DNA of 50,079 nucleotides from Aerococcus agrisoli (lineage in GTDB: Bacteria; Bacillota; Bacilli; Lactobacillales; Aerococcaceae): assembly GCF_003797145.1 (NCBI RefSeq), contig NZ_RKMG01000014.1:1-50079 (forward strand), read 5' to 3'. The position numbers and the translations under genes are program-made. Shown here piece after piece: positions 50,055-50,079 of this stretch (positions are counted from its first letter, which is position 1; each line of letters opens with the position of its first letter). The notes under the pieces were generated by a model. It was given only the letters and a program-made list of their open reading frames with translations. It did not search any database and was not told the DNA's origin.

Positions 50055-50079
50055 TAACCTGAATAATTCATACCTCTAT

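Overview
The window looks like chromosome of a low-GC, Gram-positive coccus of the order Lactobacillales. Gene content, the AT-rich code and the strong GGAGG-type ribosome binding sites suggest an Aerococcaceae member, possibly Aerococcus. That placement is inference; no rRNA or other marker is present. Most genes are ordinary core genes. The left edge and 9-11 kb carry very AT-rich genes that look accessory. No rRNA, tRNA, transposase or CRISPR-Cas locus was recognised.

Layout. 1-0.87 kb: an unknown AT-rich gene running off the edge. 1.0-5.3 kb: a leftward folate operon (folC-folE-folP-folB-folK plus a RibD/DHFR-like reductase). 5.5-8.9 kb: glutathionyl-hydroquinone reductase-like protein, YdbC ssDNA-binding protein, an MFS permease of the UMF1 type and a DUF1801 protein. 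9.0-10.8 kb: a single-chain GmrSD-like (DUF262 plus HNH) putative defence protein. 11-18 kb: DUF4230 protein, oligoendopeptidase F, flavin monooxygenase, nucleoid-associated protein and alkaline phosphatase. 18-26 kb: galU, corA, a ytpR - unknown - murC operon, trmB and a YtmP-like kinase. 26.5-30.7 kb: ecsAB divergent from hit - ytxH-like - prsA. 31.6-39 kb: a metallophosphatase/5'-nucleotidase, a beta-lactamase-fold hydrolase and a Ugp-type ABC importer, plausibly one phosphorus- or glycerophosphodiester-scavenging block. 39.6-44.6 kb: yhaO-yhaN-yhaM. 45.2-47.8 kb: a class A penicillin-binding protein and a YheA-like protein. 48.7 kb to the edge: a DUF4153-like membrane protein.

The most striking content is in the gene-free gaps, which hold three families of structured repeats. 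(1) Three arrays of short dyads about 26 bp long, repeated every 40-41 bp for 6-7 units (15.2, 23.9 and 31.3 kb). Their arms change together, so symmetry is kept while sequence drifts. (2) Four copies of a 180-225 bp palindromic element with a flanking CATTTTGATTTT-type side; three copies also carry a GAGGGC/GCCCTC hairpin (6.6, 30.8, 39.3 and 48.3 kb). (3) Long hairpin elements that begin GGATGTGAG and end GAACTCGACTTCATAGGAT, sometimes nested inside one another (14.9, 23.5, 44.8 and 48.1 kb). A three-way-junction structure lies at 45.0 kb. I know no named family for these. They are the best candidates for an undescribed system.

Other points worth checking are an apparent ATT start codon for the 5'-nucleotidase, an orphan linker-like relic of an SftA/FtsK translocase between ytpR and murC, a six-codon leader ORF before the DUF4230 gene, and a stop codon just before the DUF4153 frame at the right edge.
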